Shown here one piece after another: positions 12,203 through 24,818 of a DNA stretch of 64,000 bases. Position 1 is the stretch's first letter. The number at the start of each line of letters is the position of its first letter. Below the pieces are notes generated by a model that saw only the letters and a list, made by a program, of their open reading frames with translations, was not told where the DNA came from and did no database searches. Made by a program: the position numbers and the translations under genes. Source of the stretch: Macrobrachium rosenbergii. Taxonomy: Eukaryota > Arthropoda > Malacostraca > Decapoda > Palaemonidae. Location: the NCBI RefSeq assembly GCF_040412425.1, contig NC_089762.1, forward strand, positions 20,698,147-20,762,146. The letters are read 5' to 3'.

Positions 12203-12750
12203 ATAATCATATCCTTTCCTTTTCCCCCGCCCGCCTACCTCATTTGCTTCTCTGCTTATTCTCCTGGTTGTTTATGCCTCACTGCCTAGCCCCTCATATT
12301 GATATAATTGTATCTGCTGATGGAAAAGTGTAATCTGACTAGCCATAATTGTTTTTTCTTATGGGGTACTGGAAGGTTTTTATTTGGCTCCACGTACCCC
12401 AGACATTTGTGTGTGTTAAATTCATTGTCTTGTCTCTTACGTGTTTAGCCTAAGTTTACATGTATAGTTTTAAGGTTGTTTTTGCTTGTTCTGTGCACAT
12501 TTCATGTTTCACTACTTTTTAAGTAATTTTAAGGTTTTTGAGGTTTTCCCCATCATACCGGGGACCTCCCATTGTTTTGTAGTGCTAAGTTTGTTGGTGT
12601 GCCTTAGAATTAAGATACCTTACTTTTAAGTATTCTTGCTTCATGAAAGAGATTGCTTAATTAAAATTATTTTGTTAAAGTTTTGCTTTTTCTTCAGATT
12701 ACCCTCCATTTTTTTCCAGTAGTTGCAGCCTTAGCATGTCGATTTTGGCA
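12203..12750 (+). other. DIRS 3' noncoding region
   Basis: T-rich stretch between the recombinase stop and the internal complementary region; no open frame of note. Confidence 0.5.
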
Positions 12751-12830
12751 TGACACGGGACTGGACTCAGAAAAGGGATTTTGACAGAGGAAAAATCTAT
12801 TTCTGAGGAAGGTCCCGTGTCACCCGGTGA
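12751..12830 (+). repeat. DIRS internal complementary region
   Basis: 12751-12770 is complementary to the outer tip of the left repeat (5119-5138), and about 12772-12830 is complementary to the outer part of the right repeat (13164-13222). Read as reverse complement, it reproduces the junction of right end to left end that a circular intermediate would have (CCCTTTTCTGAG). This is the DIRS feature thought to template regeneration of the termini. Confidence 0.9.
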
Positions 12831-12890
12831 CCCTCCCCTGTCTGGTCTAGTACTCCCCTCCCCTACTTGCACATGCCAAGTCTGGGGTTA

Positions 12891-13222
12891 GTGCTAGCAT
12901 GGAATGAAGTAGGTGGCGCTGGTGTCGCCGTCCTGGCGGGTGTTGAGTGTGGGGCTGTAACGGCTCACCGCTCTTTTTAGGGGGTTTTGATAGGAGAGAT
13001 CTTTCGAGTATATTTCCGTGGTAGTGGTATTTCACTCACCCTTCATTATACCGATGTCTTCTAAAGACGATCGACTGGGGTAGTAACCCCAGCTTTCCTG
13101 AAAGCTCTTTTTCTCTGGTATATCTAGCATTGTTATACCTAGAAATTGTGCTGTAATGGAATTTCACCGGGTGACACGGGACCTTCCTCAGAAATAGATT
13201 TTTCCTCTGTCAAAATCCCTTT
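12891..13222 (-). repeat. DIRS right inverted terminal repeat with extension
   Basis: Reverse complement of the left repeat up to about 13194, then an extra 28-bp terminal extension (through CAAAATCCCTTT) absent from the left repeat. A longer right repeat is the known arrangement in DIRS1-type elements. The extension is matched by the internal complementary region. Confidence 0.9.
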
Positions 13223-15239
13223 ATTGCATGTATTTCACTGCCACTTTTTCATGGAAAGACTAAAGAATTTTTATTATAAACTTTACTTTATTCATTCTAA
13301 ATAAAAAGATTGAATTGTCTATACCTTTATTATCAAACAGTGCTATGTGCCATGGGCTGGATGCCTAGGCTAACTCTGTTGGACTTACAAGCAAACTGAA
13401 CTTACTAACAAGTATTTAGAACAGAACTCATTTTTGTGAAGAGGATTACCTGTACCGTGCGGATTCCTTAGACTTTTCCTCGGTAGACAAAAAATTTTAT
13501 ATGCTCTCAGTGGGCTGGTGCATTTGCATATTGCTAACCCACATTGCCACTGTCCCTACTCTTGTGCATCTGTTTGACTAGTTTGCTACTCAGGCTTCCC
13601 CAAAGTTTTGGATTGTTCAGGACCATCTTTCTTGCATTCCCATCCCCACTCGTTTAGCCTATCAATAGTTTTTATTTCGACAGGGAGCAATATATGAAAT
13701 TTTCCAGGAGCACCAATAGCAACATTTCTGCTTCCTTCCAATGTTACCACAAGCTTTGCTTCTCTGGTGGTTGACTTTTCTTTTGTGAAGGTTAGCCATT
13801 TCCCAACACAATCTTTTGCTGCTGGGGATGAGCTGCAATCTTCCAACAAATGTGCCTGATGCTCCATGCATTTTAGTGCCAAGGACTTCTTCTTTTTCTG
13901 TGCTCCATAAGCATGTGAAAGAGGGCCTGCATAATCATCTGGCTGGGACATCTTTGCCATCCTTCCCAGCCCACTGAGATGCAAAGTCTTGCTTCTCTAT
14001 GCAGCAAGCAGTCGCCTTCTCTGGGGACCCTTCATTCACAAAATTGTGGCAAACATTCATGATGTTGACCAGAGCTGCTTGATTTTTCTTGACTTAACTG
14101 TTCTTCTGGCTCCAGCAGCACACATGGTACTGATGCCTAAAAGACCTTCTGGTACAGTAATTTCATGGCCTCTAACCATCATACATCTAAGCCACCCATC
14201 TGTTTCCAGTCACAAACCTGCATACCCCCTCCATAGCCACATCTTTGACTCCAGCGGCAAGGCCGCCAAGACCTTTGCACGTATAACCAGTCCTCTGCTT
14301 CAGGAATTCACCACTGCAGACAGCCATGCCACAGCCACAAACCCATAAAGACCCCAAGTGAAAGTAAGGTTTGCTGTCCTTTGTCAGCTCCTGTAACTCA
14401 CAACAGGGATCCAACAATTCACACAACTCTCAGTAAGGACTCCATCAACTCAACCAAGGTTCACATGGTTGATGATTTGGATGACAACTGTACCAGCATT
14501 CCTGCCAATCAAAAAAAAATCGATTCCTTTGGTGAGCTTACAGACTGGATCTGAAGGATCTTCAAACCTCAGAGACACCAAAAAACTACAAAGATGTTAT
14601 CCACAACTGTGCCTAATGTGTACTCTAAGAAGTCCAAATAAGAAGTTCCCTTTGAGTTTCACCTACTAACTGCCAGTGTAACTTGGGACAGTCTCTCAGA
14701 CATGATGAATTGTATGGTGGGCAGGGGATCTTCTAAAGGCTACAAGACCATGGTGTCATTGTAGCTATCCTTCCTTCCTGGCTTAAAGACTTCCAAGTGA
14801 CTTCGGAAATGAAAGCTCTTACTCTGGAGTCTATGTCAGACTGAGACTGACAGGAGAGTATGTTTTTTATGAGAATTCTTAGCTGGTAATCGTGGGTAAA
14901 AGGGGTCTCCTGCATCATTTCTTTTTGATAACTGCAAGCCTTCCAACATCTCCAAGGCCCAGCATTTTGTTGCCTAACTAGAAGAGCCAAATGCTTGGCC
15001 TCTTTCATTACGGATGATTATCTATCTTCTGACCACTATCCCGTCCATGTTGGCTGCAGTTCTGATGAGCCCTTAAAACTGACTGCCCTTTAATATTAAG
15101 GAACTCAAAGCGGTCAGTATTAAGGACTCTTATTTGTTCCCTGTTTATATTATAAGAGGCATCATGAGGGACCAGGCTCTGCAACTATCTGGGTAGTTAT
15201 GAAGAATATGAGCACCTCAATGTCTTTTTGATGACAATA
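13223..15239. other. Intron right of the DIRS element, not recognised
   Basis: Moderate GC content and several medium-length open frames on both strands (longest on the minus strand at 13586-13984, 132 codons, Lys/Ser-rich, no known motif). The composition suggests an old retroelement, possibly the gag side of the fragment at 15240-15784, but I cannot name it. Confidence 0.35.
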
Positions 15240-15784
15240 AAAGATGCCAAGAGGAGGGGGTTAACAAAAGAATTAGACCTAACAGACTGCAATCAAAAGT
15301 TCCCTGCCTTTAATTCCACTCAAGTTTCTTTCATTCAGAGGTCAGAAGTCACCCTTTCAGCCAAGCACAGGAGGAAGGTTCAGTGCCAAGTTTCACAGGA
15401 AAGATGGGAGAAAATAAAACCTGTCACAACCTTTGGTTTAGTCCAACTACGGTGGGTCTCATCTCTAAAAATCTTTAAGCTGTGGTAGGAAATCGGAGAA
15501 AACTTCTGAGCCTTAATAACTTGCAAGAATATTATTGCCTGCCCTTCCTGGAGACAGACCCTCCAATTTTATCTCACCCAATAGCCTTGGAAAAGTTTCA
15601 TGACCTAGTCAACAAGTTTCAACCCTGTGCTTTTGTTCTGCCATAGCATCTCAGATCTTCATAGGGGTTCTTGCATCAGTTGCCTGGAGGTTTGCAGGCA
15701 AAACATTAACCTCTGCTGCTGGTATTTAGGTAATTGGCTCTTCAAGGCTCTGGCAAAAGACCTTAGTCAGCATCTCTGCAGGTT
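15240..15784 (+). pseudogene. Possible DIRS-like pol fragment
   Basis: Around 15520-15600 the plus strand reads EYYCLPFLETDPPILSHP, resembling the pre-RT segment (GY.LPF...PP.LS) of DIRS-type polyproteins. Near 15715-15785 YLGNWLFKALAKDLSQHLC resembles a decayed YLDDWL active-site stretch. Frames differ and stops interrupt. The fragment ends abruptly at the foldback element at 15785. Recognition rests on two short degenerate matches. Confidence 0.35.
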
Positions 15785-17179
15785 ACTATAGTACATTCAC
15801 ATCAGCTGTGCATTTGGTGCCTAGCGCTGTCCCTTACGACGTTCCTGATTGGCTAGTGGTCAGCCAATCACAGCGCTGGAAAATGGCCAGTGCACTGCAG
15901 TCTCTCTCAAAGCTCAGGAGAGTGAACATCGCTTCGAGACCTGAGGAACATGTCTTTCAAAAGTTATAACTTTATTTAAACCCCAGTTTTACCCAAAGAA
16001 TAGTACTGTTTCCCAGTTTCATCACTAAACATGTCAAGCCAATGGTTGAAGGATTATAATGATATATGAATTATTTACTTCAATAAACTTAATGGTAAGA
16101 TATTTGGTAGTGAAATAAACAAGAAATTTTTAAAGATAAAATGTATTCTTTCATTCTTACATGGCATCGCAGTGCATTCATCATTTATCGTCTTGTGTCT
16201 CATAAAATTTTGTAGCTTAAATGTCTATGGCCGTCCGAATAAAGAGGTAACTTCTCTACGTGGGTGCGACCAGCTGCACTTGACAGTAGGCCTACGGTAG
16301 CGCCCTATCAGGGGCCACGATACGGAAAACAATTAAAATGAATAATTATAGACTACATACATATGTAGATACATAGAAAAGTATGGTATGTGTATGTAAC
16401 TTTTTTTGTAGGGGGGCAAGGAGGCTCACAATATTAGTCGTGTAGCTGATTGCAGACGGCCATAGACGAGTCATTACATAATCCTACCCTCGTTTATTAA
16501 ACTAGAATGCAAGATCTGACATACAAGCGTCATTCAAGTATGGCCCCAAATAACAACAAGCGAAAGCAAGAGATTCCTCTAGAAGTAGGCCAAAGGAATG
16601 TGTAAAGAGCTGGCTGGTTGCCCAGGGTAGGCTATAGTCTGCGTGCATCCTGGCACATTTTTAATATTCTTAATCGCTTGTTATTTTCATATTGATTGAT
16701 AGCCCTACCTATACTTTTTAGGTAGCATTGCCATCCATGACATTTAAGCTACAAAATTTTATGAGACACAAGACGATAAATGATGAATGCACTGTGATGC
16801 CATGTAAGGAATAAAAGAATACATTTTATCTTTAAAAATTTCTTGTTTATTTCACTACCGAATATCTTACCATTAAGTTTATTGATGTAAATAATTCATA
16901 TATCATTATAATTCTTCAACCATTGGCTTGACATGTTTAGTGATGAATTGGGAAACACTACAATTCTTTGGGTAAAACTGAGGTTTAAATAAAGTTACAA
17001 CTTTTGAAAGACATGTTCCCCAGGTCTCAAAGCGATGTTCACTCTCCTGAGCTTTGAGAGAGACTGCAGTGCACTGGCCATTTTCCAGCTCTGTGATTGG
17101 CTGACCACTAGCCAATCAGGAACGTCGTAAGGGACGGCGCTAAGCACCAAATGCATGGCTGATGTGAATGTACTATAGT
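15785..17179. mobile_element. Foldback / long-TIR DNA element
   Basis: Arms 15785-16223 and 16740-17179 are near-identical inverted repeats of about 440 bp ending in ACTATAGTACATTCACATC, separated by a 516-bp spacer. Each arm contains TGATTGGCT...AGCCAATCA, a small palindrome with CCAAT boxes. No transposase is present. A second nested inverted pair (TCTATGGCCGTC at 16224 and its complement near 16458) continues the fold inside the spacer. No clean target duplication is visible at the ends. It is a non-autonomous element of unknown superfamily. Confidence 0.85.
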
Positions 17180-17449
17180 CAGGGTCTCAGCTAACTTGCA
17201 TAATTGTGATCTAGAACCATCAATGATGGCCACATACCTTGGTATGTAGACAAGACACTAATGAGTGCACTGGTTCACTTGAAGAAAAAGAAGTTTCAGA
17301 GGTTGTGCTCAAAGACCCAGAAGTTTCTTCAGCGCCTAGTTCTCAGGCTTGTTATCCTTCTTTACCATGCAATGAATGGTATAATTTATTTACTAGCAAA
17401 GTTATCACTGTTTTTCTATACTTCCTCTGCATAGTCATCAATGATGCAC

Positions 17450-18643
17450 ATTACTTATCCAATTTAATATCGAGAAATGATCAAGAATACCCTGAACACT
17501 GTGGCTCTTCATTTCATCCAACAGCATCCTATAAGGAACAGCTGAGTCGTACACTGCCCCCGCAACCTTGGCAAAGTATTCAGCATTGGGATCCATCTCC
17601 TTGAAAAATACAAGGGCTTCCTAAATGTGCACAAGGGCCTACTGCATCTTACTGATGATAGTGTTATGGTTCTGGTTTTTATGTTTGCTCCTCTTTGTGG
17701 CACTAGTGCTTATGAAGCTCCAACAACTCCTCATTTGTCAGTGGCTGCCTGTTTGCCTTAGATAACAAAACAAAATCCTCTTTCTCATACATTTTTTTAC
17801 TTATTCCTTGATGTCATTAAGGCTTTGTTCATTTCCACCTCAGCATGATCCCTGAAATTAAAAGCACATCTTCCATAGACCTCCCACATCTGTGGTTGAA
17901 ATTCCATTCCACACTGCATTTATATTCAGGACTGCCTTGTAGATTCATACCACTTCCAAAAGCTGCAGACTGTAAATTAACTATTCAGAGCGATTGCATC
18001 TACAGCCTACTAAGTGTTAACTTAAATTAGTGGGGTTTGAAGATGGCAATGATCCCCTAGTCCATTAGTTGCCAGAGTTGGTGTCAGAAGAAAAGTCAAT
18101 AAGAGAGATGTGTTATGAGAAAGGATGAAAATTTAAGAGGTTTTTCGGGTGGCCAAGAGCACAGTCTAAAATTGGACAATCTTCAAGCGAACGTCCTTGT
18201 CTTTACAATACTTCAGTACTCCTGATATAAAATGTTTGAAGAACAAATTCTCAAAAAAAAAATAATGACCATCACCCAAGCCTTGGGATGTGACAGCCAT
18301 AAAACTGGGAGAGAGGCCTTTAGAACATTTTTCAGTGCTTGAGGATTCTCCACATTATACGCCTTAATGAACAACTGCCTCCCAACATAAGGGTCAAACA
18401 GTTTATTTCAACCTCAAAGCCTGACATAACCTTCTCCTCCATGTATATCAATGAACAATCTGTCTTTTTCTTCAAGTAAAGAATGGAGTCATCCACAGTG
18501 AATGTCTGTTCTGGAAGAAACTGCTGCTCTTCAATAACCTTGGCCAATGCAGCAGGAAATTCAGTTGATGCTACTTCATCATCTGATGCACTTTCATCTT
18601 GAATCCTGATGTTTTGAAGATTGCATTGCTGCTCTGATAGCAT
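17450..18643 (-). pseudogene. pogo/Tigger-like transposase relic (DDE part)
   Basis: The minus strand reads FPAALAKVIEEQQFLPEQTF then TVDDSILYLKK, matching the Tigger/jerky stretch with the first catalytic Asp (ylpEQIFNvDETgLfwKK). It continues as VEINCLTLMLGG and, after a frame change, YNVENPQALKNVLKASLP with LWLSHPKAWV. Further down are GHPKNL, MD.GIIAIFKPH (degenerate form of PMDQG.I..FK), and a C-terminal FFKEMDPNAEYFAKV. Multiple frameshifts and stops make it a dead copy. The N-terminal CENP-B-like DNA-binding part is missing; CA/TA microsatellite follows at 18661. It lies just upstream, in gene order, of nothing coding. Confidence 0.78.
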
Positions 18644-18959
18644 AAACCATCCTGAACTTCACACACACACAAACATACACACACAATATATATATATTAT
18701 ATATATATAACCATTCATTTATAACTAACTAACTTACAAAGCCTTTGCTTCTATTAAAAATTATTTCAGTTATCTATACTGTAGTGGGATAGTAAAACTA
18801 AGTTCACATAGTGATTAACCCTATGGAAAACACTACAATTATTACCAAATATTTCAATTTTGAGAATATGTTCACAGAGCATGAAAATGTAATGGCCAAA
18901 ACTTAAGTGAAACCTGATGAACGATATCACATAAGAAACAAGAAAGAAAAATGACTAAC

Positions 18960-19180
18960 CTTTGCTCCAGGTGTTTCACGAAACACCCTAAACATGGCTA
19001 TTTCAGCTGCTATTGTTTTTCCAGAACCAGTTGGAGCACCCAGCAAAACATTGTTATCGGTATGATACAAACAATGGAAAAGCTGTGTCTGAATAGGGTT
19101 GAAATGCGTGAACCTGTAGAGCATTTCTAACTCTGCGTTGTTCAATGCAGTGACTGGAAGTGGCCTCAGATCAAGTAAAT
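18960..19180 (-). CDS. ASCC3: ASCC3 exon: helicase cassette 2 start, Walker A
   Basis: Exon of 221 bp between ttttgcag and GCAAAG|gttag. It completes the split Asp codon and opens with LLDLRPLPVTALN. The Q-motif region FNPIQTQLFHCLYHTDNNV is followed by the Walker A (motif I) GAPTGSGKT and AAEIAMFRVF. This is the ATP-binding entry of the second RecA cassette. The lysine and threonine of the P-loop are intact. The preceding exon is 18.2 kb away and the following exon 14.8 kb away, the two largest introns in the window. Confidence 0.95.
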
Positions 19181-21116
19181 CTGCAAAATAAAACAAACAT
19201 TGCATTTTACCAAAATGTAAGGAAATTTAGGAGAATACACCTACCAAACTAAAGCACTAAGAAAAACTTAAATAGAAAGAATACCAAACCCAAGAACCTT
19301 ATATAGACTTCTCAAGGAATCCTTATGCAATCTAGTTAAGGTTTCCAGACCCACAGAATGGTAAAATGGCATACTTGCATTCCTTATCTCCATAAGTCAG
19401 CAGAGAGGGAGAGAGAGCAAGGTGGAGGCCAGACTGAATGCAAATAGTTAATACTTTGGGATTCTGAAAGCACGTTGACACATCATTTGCATGAATGTTG
19501 CAATTCAAATAGTGTACAGTAAAAACCTTATGTTAAAGTGTTACCCAGTGGTCTCATTCAAGTCCTTGGTGGATCCTTAAGTACTAGTATAAATTTAATA
19601 AAAGTGAATAAAGTATAAAGAAAAAATGAATAAACTTTTGAATGCTGAAAATACATACAAAGAACAGTGTGATCAGTAATTTCTTTATAAATGTTATTGA
19701 GCTACAAAAAGGAAATGGAAAATGAAATGCTAATAAAAAGTTGTGTGTGTGACCTCCTCTGTTACTACTGTATATGTATGAAACAATAAATTTTTCACAA
19801 AATAAATGTTCCCCCTTGGCAAATACATACATATTGTAACCAATATACGCTGCTCCCATCTCTGTTCTTTTAACATAGGGATCAGATGGCAATCCACTAG
19901 GGGGTGGTGCCCCATACCCGATGATAGTTGGAGTGAGACGAGAGTTTTGGGTGTATCTTGGCGAAAGGGTCCAGTCAGGTAGTCAGATTACAGGATTTCT
20001 TGGGGAATAGGCACACTAGTAGTCACTTTATATCCTTGTCCTAAGACCTATATCCCTATGCTTTTGCTAGTTCTCAACTGTTTTCCAGGACAGCTGGGCG
20101 ACCACTCCTTGAGACTTGCCACTTCCATGGCTTGTGGGCCTGTAGATGACCAACAAGCCCAAAGAGAGGACCGAGCCACTGAGAGAAGTCAGTTCCTGCT
20201 CAGTCATACTGGAGGCAAGACCTCTGCCTGCTAAGTCCCAAATCTCGGGCCGTAACTTTTGGTGCTCTGCCACTAACTGGTAAAGGGAGTCCCTTCAGCT
20301 GTTAATGGAAGACCATGGATCATCTAATTATCCTAGCAAAGTGCACTTGTTATCGGGATTACCAGGTAAGTCTGAAATTAGCAACTGAGTTCCAGTATAG
20401 TGTTCCTCTCACTAAATCTCTCATTTCAATTTTCCACTAAATTCATTGCCCAAGTAAATCCTTGCTGATATCTATGAATTACTAGTGTGTGTATTCCCCA
20501 TAAGAATTAAGTTATTGTTGAAATAATCCTTTGCTCAGTGACATAGAGTTAATGAACTCTACATGGTGATATATTACTGCAAGTAAGAGAATCTTCCATG
20601 CATGAATTCTTATCTGGGAAATCTATTTCCAGAGACATGTTATCTTGTCCCCTCGTATTTCTGCCACCGACCTACCTGTGAGAAGTTGTCTTAGAAGATA
20701 ATTAATTCAACCTTGCTACAAGCAAGACACCTGCTTCTGCAACTGTTTGCAAGATATGGCTTTTGTATTCACGAGCCAAGGACTCCTGTTTGTGTTATTA
20801 CTATGTAAATATTACCCTTCTTTCTGGAAGCCAATTAACTGGGAATTGTCTTAATTTTACATTGCATTTGTTCTGCTGGATTGCATACCAGTCATGATTT
20901 ATTTCCCCTGCTTGAACTGTGTGAAATAAAGTAATGTACTGTATTGTAACTAAGGCTTTCATGGTGGCCTTCCTATTGTTTTAGAGGTAACACTAAGGTA
21001 AGTCATCTTGGGTGTTGCATTTTTATTATATATTTGGTTCTAGGTAAGTTGCCCTCAAACTAATAACAAATTCAATATTCATTCATCCTGCATCCTCAGA
21101 CAAATATATATATAAT
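19181..21116. other. Intron, nothing recognised
   Basis: AT-rich intron left of the Tigger-like cluster; no exon, RNA gene or transposon domain was identified. Confidence 0.5.
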
Positions 21117-21163
21117 TTATAATCCATCTATGTGTGTATATATTATATATATATAAATTATAT

Positions 21164-21288
<125 letters not shown>

Positions 21289-21463
21289 TAAGGTTAGCTC
21301 TTTACAATTGCTTTTGAAATAATATATTTTCATACATGTTAACTGAAGGAGAATTTTTAGTTGATAATATAAAAATTCCCTAAGGTTAACATATATGAAA
21401 ATATATCATTTCCGAGGTAGAGCGAATTGGATATTAAAGGACATTTGTAGCTTAATGCTTGTA

Positions 21464-21871
21464 CAGTAATACCTCAAACTTGCGCGATTTGAGTTGCACG
21501 AATTCACAGACGCACAAATTTTTCATTGGAACCTAACTAATGGTCATACACAAGTTTTTCACAGACATGCGAACATTTCCGAACACTGAGAAACCCTGCA
21601 AAACTGTTTGTTTAATTTTCTTATGTAATTTATAAGTTTTTAAGCTCTTGTGTGTAAATTAAATAACATTAAATATTATTATAAGAAATAATTTCTCTCT
21701 CTCTCTCTCTCTCTCTTTTAGCGAGATGAATTTTTATGGTACATGTTATACAGGTATGTTTATTTGTATGATAAATAAACTTTTTACGTAATAATAATAA
21801 TAAGTACTAATTTTCAAATTAAATAATAATAATAATTAATAAAATTAAATAATAGTAATAATAAAATAGTA

Positions 21872-21916
<45 letters not shown>

Positions 21917-22147
21917 CTGTAATACAAAATTCATATTATCTTGAACAAACAAATTCTTCCCTCATCTTTTGTAAGAAGGTGGAAGGCAAAAGCTGTCAGA
22001 CATGTCATTTAACATGACAAGAATGGGAGTGTTGCTAATCAGTGGTCAAATTTTTCTTGTAATTCTCTCTCTCTCTCTCTCTCCCTCTCTCGTGTGTATG
22101 TCTGTAATAATTCATGAAAAATTTCACTCTCTTAAGTAAGGACAACT

Positions 22148-22216
<69 letters not shown>

Positions 22217-22596
22217 CAAAGTTAGCCAACCTACGTATTACAGCACTGTTTCTCTGTATGTCTTTAACTGTACAGTAGATAATTTTGAATTGATCTAATT
22301 TTACCTGTACTGTTTACAAACTGTAAATGCACAGTTCTAAAACACAGAGGCATAGAGCATTTTAGAACAAAGAGAAAGTGACAGAACAAAAATAGATTGG
22401 TGGAATGGGGGAGAGAGTCACACACACTATATTCTTAAGCCAACCATTTATTTCTTTTTTTAAGGGTAATGTATTAAGCTAACTCTCTCTCTCTCTCTCG
22501 TGTTATTCTCTCAATCTCCGTAATAATTGATAAATAATTTCACTCTCTTAAGTAAGGACAACCCTTGAACCATGCGATTCTTTACTGTTCGTGTTG

Positions 22597-22656
<60 letters not shown>

Positions 22657-22937
22657 TTAGCGCTCACACATTTTTGCTACTTATTAATTCTCTGTATGTC
22701 TTTACCTGTACAGTAGATAGTTTAAATTGATCTAATTTGACCTGTATCGTCTACGAAGTGTAAATGCACTAGTGTTGCAAATACGTTCTAAAACATAGAG
22801 ACATAATAACTACGAGTTGTATTAGTCAAAATATAAAACACTGTTTGTTCATGAAAAAGCATTTCAGAACAAAGAGAAAGACACGCAGAATAAAGTTGTT
22901 AAAAAGAGGTTGACACGATTCTAAAAATAGATTGGTT

Positions 22938-23028
<91 letters not shown>

Positions 23029-23293
23029 TCTCTTACAACTCTCAATTTTTATGTAAACCATTTATTTCTCTTTTTTAAGGGTAATAAGCTAACTTTTAAA
23101 TGAAATTACAGTAACTTCAATTTAATGAAATTGAAGTTACTGTAATTTCATTAAGTTTAACTTAATAATTTGGGAGCATGATTAGTGTTTAAACTTTAGA
23201 AATAAGCATTTATTAGCATTTTTAGAGACCATGCCAAACTTACGTGAAAACTCACTCTGGAACCGAACCTCGCAGAAGTTCAGAGTATGACTG
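21464..23293. mobile_element. Tigger-like non-autonomous element, copy A
   Basis: Ends are CAGTAATACCTCAAACTTGC on the left and, reading inward from the right, CAGTCATACTCTGAACTTC. Both are flanked by TA, the target duplication of Tc1/mariner and pogo-type elements. No transposase is present. The interior holds (AAT)n at about 21791-21914 and several (CT)n or (GA)n arrays (22061-22085, 22150-22213, 22598-22651, 22938-23025). Two internal sites read CACTCTCTTAAGTAAGGACA (near 22125 and 22540). A 25-bp perfect hairpin lies at 23099-23152. A related copy is seen at 32425-36361. Confidence 0.75.
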
Positions 23294-23324
23294 TATATGA
23301 ATCACAGTGATGTGATAAAATTTA

Positions 23325-23329
<5 letters not shown>

Positions 23330-23385
<56 letters not shown>

Positions 23386-23397
23386 TATATATACATA
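23330..23397. repeat. (TA)n microsatellite
   Basis: TA tract with a few CA interruptions directly left of a MITE whose TA target site lies in it. Confidence 0.95.
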
Positions 23398-23403
23398 TAC
23401 ATA

Positions 23404-23759
23404 CAGGCTGTCCCTGGTTTACAACAGGTCCGGCTTACAACGTTACGACATTTTCAGATATATTCATCAGAAATTATTTTCCGGTTTAAGATGCATGTTC
23501 CATGGTTACGACACACCATACGCCCGATCTGATGGAAGAAATATGGCTTTAAAATGGCAGAATATAATCAAATTTGGAGGTATTTTTGATGGAAAACTCA
23601 ATAAAAATACAGTTTACCTCGTTTTCAATACACCCAGAGCATTTAAAGTGATGTTTTCTTCGAAGTTTTTTATGATTTTCGACAATTTTTCGGTTTACGA
23701 CGATTTTCAGCTTACAACATGGCATAAGAGTGGAATCCCGTCATAAACTGGGGACTGCC
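23404..23759. mobile_element. MITE, CAGGCAGTCC family
   Basis: A 356-bp element with termini CAGGCTGTCCCTGGTTTAC and, from the right, CAGGCAGTCCCCAGTTTATG, flanked by TA on both sides. CAG ends and a TA duplication point to pogo/Tigger-type mobilisation. Related copies lie at 23909, 29540-29805, 47293 and 61718. Confidence 0.85.
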
Positions 23760-23763
23760 TGTA

Positions 23764-23908
<145 letters not shown>

Positions 23909-24118
23909 TGGCAGTCCCCAGTTTACGATGGGGTTGCGTTCTGATGACACGTTGTAAGCCAAAAATCATTGTAAACCAGCAAAATCGTTGAAAATCGTAA
24001 GAAAACCTTACTTTTAATCCTTTAAGTAACCTTTTGGGCATCTTGAAAATGACATAACCTGCATTTTTAATGAGTCTTTCATAAACAGCCCTCCTAAATT
24101 TTACCATTCTACTGTTTT
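23909..24118. mobile_element. Truncated MITE, CAGGCAGTCC family
   Basis: Begins GGCAGTCCCCAGTTTACG and follows the family in the orientation opposite to the copy at 23404. It stops at about 24118 where a (GA)n tract begins. Confidence 0.75.
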
Positions 24119-24122
24119 GAAG

Positions 24123-24125
<3 letters not shown>

Positions 24126-24191
<66 letters not shown>

Positions 24192-24379
24192 CTCACCACT
24201 TATCTACCACAAAAAGACTTGGAATTTCACAGAACTACATTGCTCTCCCATTTTTACTTTAAGTATCATCCTACATCAAATATAGCTTAAATTATTATCC
24301 TGTTACTACTGTATTAATCTTTGAAATTATATTATTAATATCTTTTCAAAGTCATCTTAAACACTAGTACCCTTTTCCA

Positions 24380-24418
<39 letters not shown>

Positions 24419-24459
24419 GAATTACCACTACGACTTACATTCAGCCATTCTTGTGCTGG

Positions 24460-24513
<54 letters not shown>
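24126..24513. repeat. (GA)n tracts
   Basis: Three GA arrays at about 24126-24188, 24382-24415 and 24463-24513, separated by AT-rich DNA; a (CA)n follows at 24651-24668. Confidence 0.9.
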
Positions 24514-24516
<3 letters not shown>

Positions 24517-24818
24517 ATCTCTTTAATCTCTTGAGGAATGTTAATCCATTTCTCTTTACTGCGACCGACAACAAAAAATTGTTTTTTTCTTTGTCGTCCA
24601 AAGATGTAGGCTACTACTACTTTTACTAAGCACTTTTAAAGCACCATGAACACACACACACACACACGCAGTGTGCATAGGCAAAGAGACTCAAATTAGT
24701 AGTATCTTTTCCTGTGAGAGTGAAGAGCTGAACTTAGTATCGATTTATAATATATCTATCCATTTCTCATTCTGTAATTTCAGTATATTAATGTATTATT
24801 ATTATTTAATCTTATTAA

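Larger units (their letters stand above)
5116..13222 (+). mobile_element. DIRS-like tyrosine-recombinase retrotransposon, structurally complete, frames broken
   Basis: An 8.1-kb element with the diagnostic DIRS layout: inverted terminal repeats of about 310 bp, an internal complementary region just inside the right repeat, a gag-like gene, reverse transcriptase with RNase H, and a tyrosine recombinase. No target duplication is seen, as expected for recombinase-mediated insertion; both ends carry TTT. GC content is clearly higher than in the AT-rich intron around it. The coding frames are interrupted by several frameshifts, so this copy is likely not autonomous. It lies antisense to ASCC3, in the intron between the exons at 18960 and 4175. 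DIRS1-like elements are known to be common in decapods. Confidence 0.92.

Noticed and set aside
13586..13984. Minus-strand open frame of 132 codons
   Set aside because: No family motif, no exon borders fitting ASCC3, and adjacent frames look like retroelement debris.
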